DNA of 64,000 bases from assembly GCA_949130485.1 (NCBI GenBank), contig OX422184.1, positions 13,738,405 to 13,802,404 on the forward strand, read 5' to 3'. Below, in pieces: positions 60,511-64,000 of the stretch. A program made the position numbers and the translations under genes. The notes under the pieces are model-generated. The model was not told the origin of the DNA. It searched no databases and saw only the letters and a program-made list of their open reading frames with translations. The DNA comes from Agelas oroides (lineage: Eukaryota > Porifera > Demospongiae > Agelasida > Agelasidae). Each line of letters begins with the position of its first letter. Positions within the stretch are counted from its first letter, which is position 1.

Positions 60511-60626
60511 TGGTGATGTTAGCCAACACAAAAAATGTTGCAAACATGCAACATTATAAAGGGGTAACTTATCAATAAGCTGGCGAACTTCCTCTTCCAC
60601 AAGTGTTGTGCTGTCATACTTAATGC
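60511..60626 (-). CDS. Possible RhoGAP-domain exon fragment
   Basis: Read on the minus strand after the acceptor CTATAG, the frame gives IKYDSTTLVEEEVRQLIDKL then PLYNVACLQHFLCWL. This resembles the helix of RhoGAP domains written roughly as L-x-x-L-P-x-x-N-x-x-x-L-x-x-L-x-x-x-L. No GT donor was found where the exon should end, and no neighbouring RhoGAP exons (for example an NKM-x-x-x-N-L motif) were recognised. It may be a relic or a chance match. Confidence 0.25.
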
Positions 60627-60750
60627 CTATAGTGAGTGTCTATGACATTCACTGAATGTCGGTATGTTGATTATTGTATGTTCTGCAATCTGATTGGACT
60701 GCAACATTGCTGCAGTGGGTGCAAAACCCATTATAAACTTGCAACCAGCC

Positions 60751-60894
60751 TAGCCTCTTTCCCAAGCCTTCCACCGTCCAGTTTTTGATTGCTTACAGTA
60801 TGCAAAAGCAGAGTGGAAAGCCGGGAACAAGTAGCTATACATACTGTATAAGTGATCAAAAGGTGGATGGTGGGAAGGCCTGGGGATGAGGCTA
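60751..60894. mobile_element. 144-bp MITE (TAGCCTC...GAGGCTA), hAT-like target duplication
   Basis: The ends are TAGCCTCTTTCCCAAGCCTT and AAGGCCTGGGGATGAGGCTA. The CAACCAG flanks on both sides look like a 7-8 bp target duplication. The interior (CCAGTTTTTGATTGCTTACA) matches the ends of 62,497-63,442. Confidence 0.8.
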
Positions 60895-62496
60895 CAACCA
60901 GACTGCATGCTGGGATGCATGGTGATTTGGTCTACAAATCAAGACAGGTTCAGTGACAAGTTACATACAAGAGGCAGGAATAAAAACTCATTTGGCAACA
61001 AAGCTACAGGAGGGAGAGACCTTTGAAATTGTCAGGCTTACTTAACTGTAACAGTTTGCTCAACTAATGCACTGCCGTTTCTTATAACAGTTGAGTTACT
61101 CTACAGAACACAAAGAAACCAGTTCCACCGTGCTGCATATTTCTATTCCTGCTAATATAGCCTACGTATGAGTTGTATCTATGTTAATTGTTGCTCCGGT
61201 TTACGTATGGACCAGGCTCACCTAATTGTGTCTCCAAACAATCCTTCAATCTAGTCATGAGTCAATGGAACACACACACACTTTTATACTGTGTACTGCA
61301 AGCGATGAACTCTGGGGTGTGAGAAGCTGGGAATGGCGCTGCAGCATCACCATCACTTGAAAGAAAATCAATGGAAAGGAACTAGGCTAGAAGACCCCAC
61401 TACTACATTTCATTTTAGTCCCCAAAGCAGAGCTGCTCATTAAGTTAGTTCCCCAATGCAAGTATGCTACAAGCTGGTTGTGAATGGTGAATTAAGTTGC
61501 CTAACAGTAACCCAGAAATGGTGTGCGTGGAGCATGTAATGTCAAAGTCATGCTTCTTGGTGTGCCATCTTTCAGGTGAAGTGTCAGCAACAGTTTCAAA
61601 ATGAAATGATCCTGAATTTGATTACCTCAGACTGCATAGTTAAACTGTATTTGTCAAATCCCCAGTAATCTCCTATCTTTTTCGAGGGAATTTGATTAAA
61701 GGGTCTGCCCCACTATAGGGGCAATTGATGTTTTAATCCCCACCTTGCCCCACTATAGCCCAATTTGGGGGGTAGGGGCCGAGCGCGTAGAAGATCGTGA
61801 GGCGGAGAGATGCTCCCGACACTATTGCCCGATTTGGGGGGGGGCATAACATTGCTATCTGATGTAAGTGGCTAAAACTGTTGTTTAAAGTGCCCTGGGC
61901 CTTGGCAAGGCATCTCATGTGACAATATATGCATGCAGCAAGAGAGTGGCTGTAAATGTGGATCAGCATTGCAAGGTCCAAGACCCATGTTGGTATGTCT
62001 ACTAACTTTGACCAAGGCACATTTGATATATTCATGCAACAACTGTGGGTATGGATCAGGCCCAAAACATTTGCTCAAGAGCATTGTAGGTTATGGTGTT
62101 GTGGTCAAACAGACAACAGCATTCTTGTAGCTATCTTGAAGGTGGTGTAGCTAGTTCATTTGCTGCACAGTTCAGCCTCACCATCAGCCCATAGAAATCA
62201 ACCCATGTCCTCAGAGATCGTGACAAATGTTTGTACTGCCTTCGCTCTCGTGAAAATTATGCAAGAGATACTCGTGCATGTTTGTGCTCACTCTGCCCTC
62301 TTGAACCGTTCTTGGGACAGAACCCAAGTCTCAGGTAGATCTAACCTGTTGTCAATTAAAAAAGCACATTTTGTACATTATTACAATATTCACAGAGAGC
62401 AACAGAACCTCTGCTCTTGCTTAGATACGATTCGGAGTGGTCGGTCCAAAACTCAGTCCAAATATCGGTCCATAGTCCAGTCCATGAGTCCAGTCC
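60895..62496. other. Intergenic, no supported gene
   Basis: A possible start-exon-like stretch (MTRLKDCLETQL followed by a GTGAGC donor on the minus strand near 61,220-61,258) is too short to support. G-rich text near 61,690-61,850 repeats CCCCACTATAG. Nothing else was recognised. Confidence 0.4.
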
Positions 62497-63442
62497 TAGC
62501 CTCGTTCCCAGGCCGTTCCCGCCTCCAGTTTTTGATCGCTTGCAGTATAAAAACGGACTGCAAGGGGTCACTCTAAAAGTAGGAACAAGAAATGAGAAAT
62601 GGGAAATGGGGAAATGAGGAAATGGGAAGAAGGTACATTGCATTTCACTCAGCAAACTGCCGATGTTTTGTTACTGCTGTGATGAGAAAGTCAATGTCCA
62701 TCCATGCACTCACTGAGAGATCATCTTTGCCTGACAGTTGGCACCAAATGGGTATGCAATGGCATTGCATCACAGTCTGCAAGCTAGCTCTATGTATAAG
62801 TTCTTCACTTTGGCAGCTTGTTAGCTTGTTTGTTGAATCTGCAAATTGTTATTGTTTGTTCCAACTTCATACAAGGAGTCATTTTGAGGCTTCTTCATGC
62901 AGTTGCTTGCATTGTTATTGATTTTGTCTCACATACAGCACTATTATTTACGACAGCATGTACTATTCAAACGTAATGCATCTATAATGGTGTTCACAAA
63001 ATGCCTGTTTGCAGTCATTCATCACAGTGGATACACACACCGGCTCTGCAGAGAATATAATTACTGTCAGTGAATTATAGTTTGCATGCACTGAGTGGAG
63101 GAGGGAATGTACAACAGCATGACTGAGACAATTCTGTTTACTGTCTTAGATATTAGCCTATGCACACACTCCAGTTCTATTTCCATGCTACTGTTAGTGC
63201 TGATTTATTCTTCCTGCTTTTCTCACTGAGGACTCTATAGGCCTACCTCCTCTAGCTACTCTGCACAACATGTACACTCCACTGTCCTCATTTACACTGA
63301 CTCACCACTTGTGCGTTGCAGTTCCATTTCCCCATTTCCTCGTTTCCCATTTCTCATTTCCCATTTCCCGTTCCTACTTTTAGAGTGACCCGACTGCAAG
63401 CGATCAAAAACTGGAGGCGGGAACGGCCTGGGAACGAGGCTA
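62497..63442. mobile_element. 946-bp nonautonomous element, TAGCCTCGTTCCCAGGCC ends, hAT-like
   Basis: Inverted ends of about 130 bp: TAGCCTCGTTCCCAGGCCGT through AAAAACGGACTGCAAG and GAAATGGGAAATGGGG-like text, mirrored at 63,325-63,442. TCCAGTCC borders both ends exactly, consistent with an 8-bp target duplication, although the left flank is itself CCAGTCC-rich. No transposase; the inner ORF at 62,592-62,921 has no recognised domain. Confidence 0.85.
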
Positions 63443-63650
63443 TCCAGTCCAGAGTCCAGCCTTTTACAGTACAATGACACCGCCCACTGTCCCTATTGAC
63501 GCATGCGCACAACGGTATAAGTAGTCAGGGCACGTGTTTTGACAGTTTGGATCAACTGGAAAGAACGATGAGAGGAAAGGGATACTGCAGTCAACTTTGT
63601 TGGAAAAAAGGCAAGTGTGGAGATTAATTGTATGGGTGTCTGTATGTTAA

Positions 63651-64000
63651 CCCTTTTAGCCCGACGCGCATGCGCAGAAATCGATCGCGTGGTTACGAGA
63701 GAAGCTAATAAAAAATGGCGATTTTGTGTAGTGTTGATTCATTGCGTTATATCTTTTAAAATAGCTGAGTTCAGGCAATGATAGTTAGGCTTAGCTTAGT
63801 TGAAAACAAACCTGCTTTACTCAGAATGTAGTCAGAAGACCTGCTAGTGAAGTCCGAAGAAGCTACAACGGTGGAAACGTAGGTACCCGCTGTGTACCTG
63901 AAAATGACCGATAATACACGGCAAAAGTTGGCAGAGATTTCCAGCGAAGGTACGTTTCAACCGTCGTTGACACGATTAGATAGTATATAGACGATAGAAC
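63651..64000 (+). mobile_element. Possible piggyBac-type element running off the window end
   Basis: TTAA at 63,647-63,650 is followed by CCCTTTTAGCCCGACGCGCA, similar to the CCCTTTAGGGCCCA terminus at 17,559. The other end is outside the window. Confidence 0.4.

Noticed and set aside
62160-62576. 138-aa ORF
   Set aside because: It runs into the TIR of the 62,497 element; no domain or conserved motif.
63568-63612. Possible first exon (MRGKGYCSQLCWKK) after a TATAAGTA motif
   Set aside because: The donor would be a non-canonical GC, the exon is very short, and the continuation is outside the window.

Overview
This window looks like nuclear DNA from an animal. Coding exons are short and split by GT-AG introns, and miniature transposons are dense. 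It carries an animal MYG1 gene, a multi-exon seven-transmembrane (7TM) receptor gene, and remnants of DIRS, Penelope-like, LINE and piggyBac-type elements. A demosponge-like invertebrate is my best guess. It rests on the receptor style and on a repeat-rich YW(K/E)(N/D)PE ORF that I associate with sponge genomes, so it is an inference. No tRNA, rRNA, CRISPR array or prokaryotic operon was seen.

Layout. About 1-22,893 is one giant imperfect inverted repeat. The left arm (1 to about 12,378) and the right arm (about 13,323 to 22,893) face each other across a spacer of roughly 1 kb. The left arm runs off the window start. The arms differ by substitutions, by a 1.76 kb block present only on the left, by a 617 bp piggyBac-type element (TTAA target) present only on the right, and by minisatellite length (about 2.6 kb against 1.3 kb). 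Each arm carries MYG1 exon 1, so two copies stand head to head. The right copy continues through eight exons to 33,574 and predicts 337 or 347 aa. Its introns are packed with MITEs and a 60-bp hairpin satellite. The left copy would continue beyond position 1.

About 35.0-36.9 kb holds a decayed Penelope-like retroelement and a dispersed repeat. From a TATA box at 37,502 an exon encodes a membrane anchor. From 45.0 to 52.5 kb lie exons of a 7TM receptor, including two homologous 161-nt exons that look mutually exclusive. A dead DIRS-type tyrosine-recombinase retroelement (about 39.7-44.8 kb), with a LINE fragment nested inside it, lies between them. An intronless gene at 55.67-57.09 kb encodes a predicted secreted Cys-rich plus metallo-beta-lactamase (ComEC-like) protein. 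The rest (57-64 kb) is mostly MITEs and noncoding sequence, with one possible RhoGAP exon.

No pathway links these genes. The notable biology is structural: a large palindrome that duplicated a conserved gene, tandem repeats built from hairpins, and alternative exons in a receptor.
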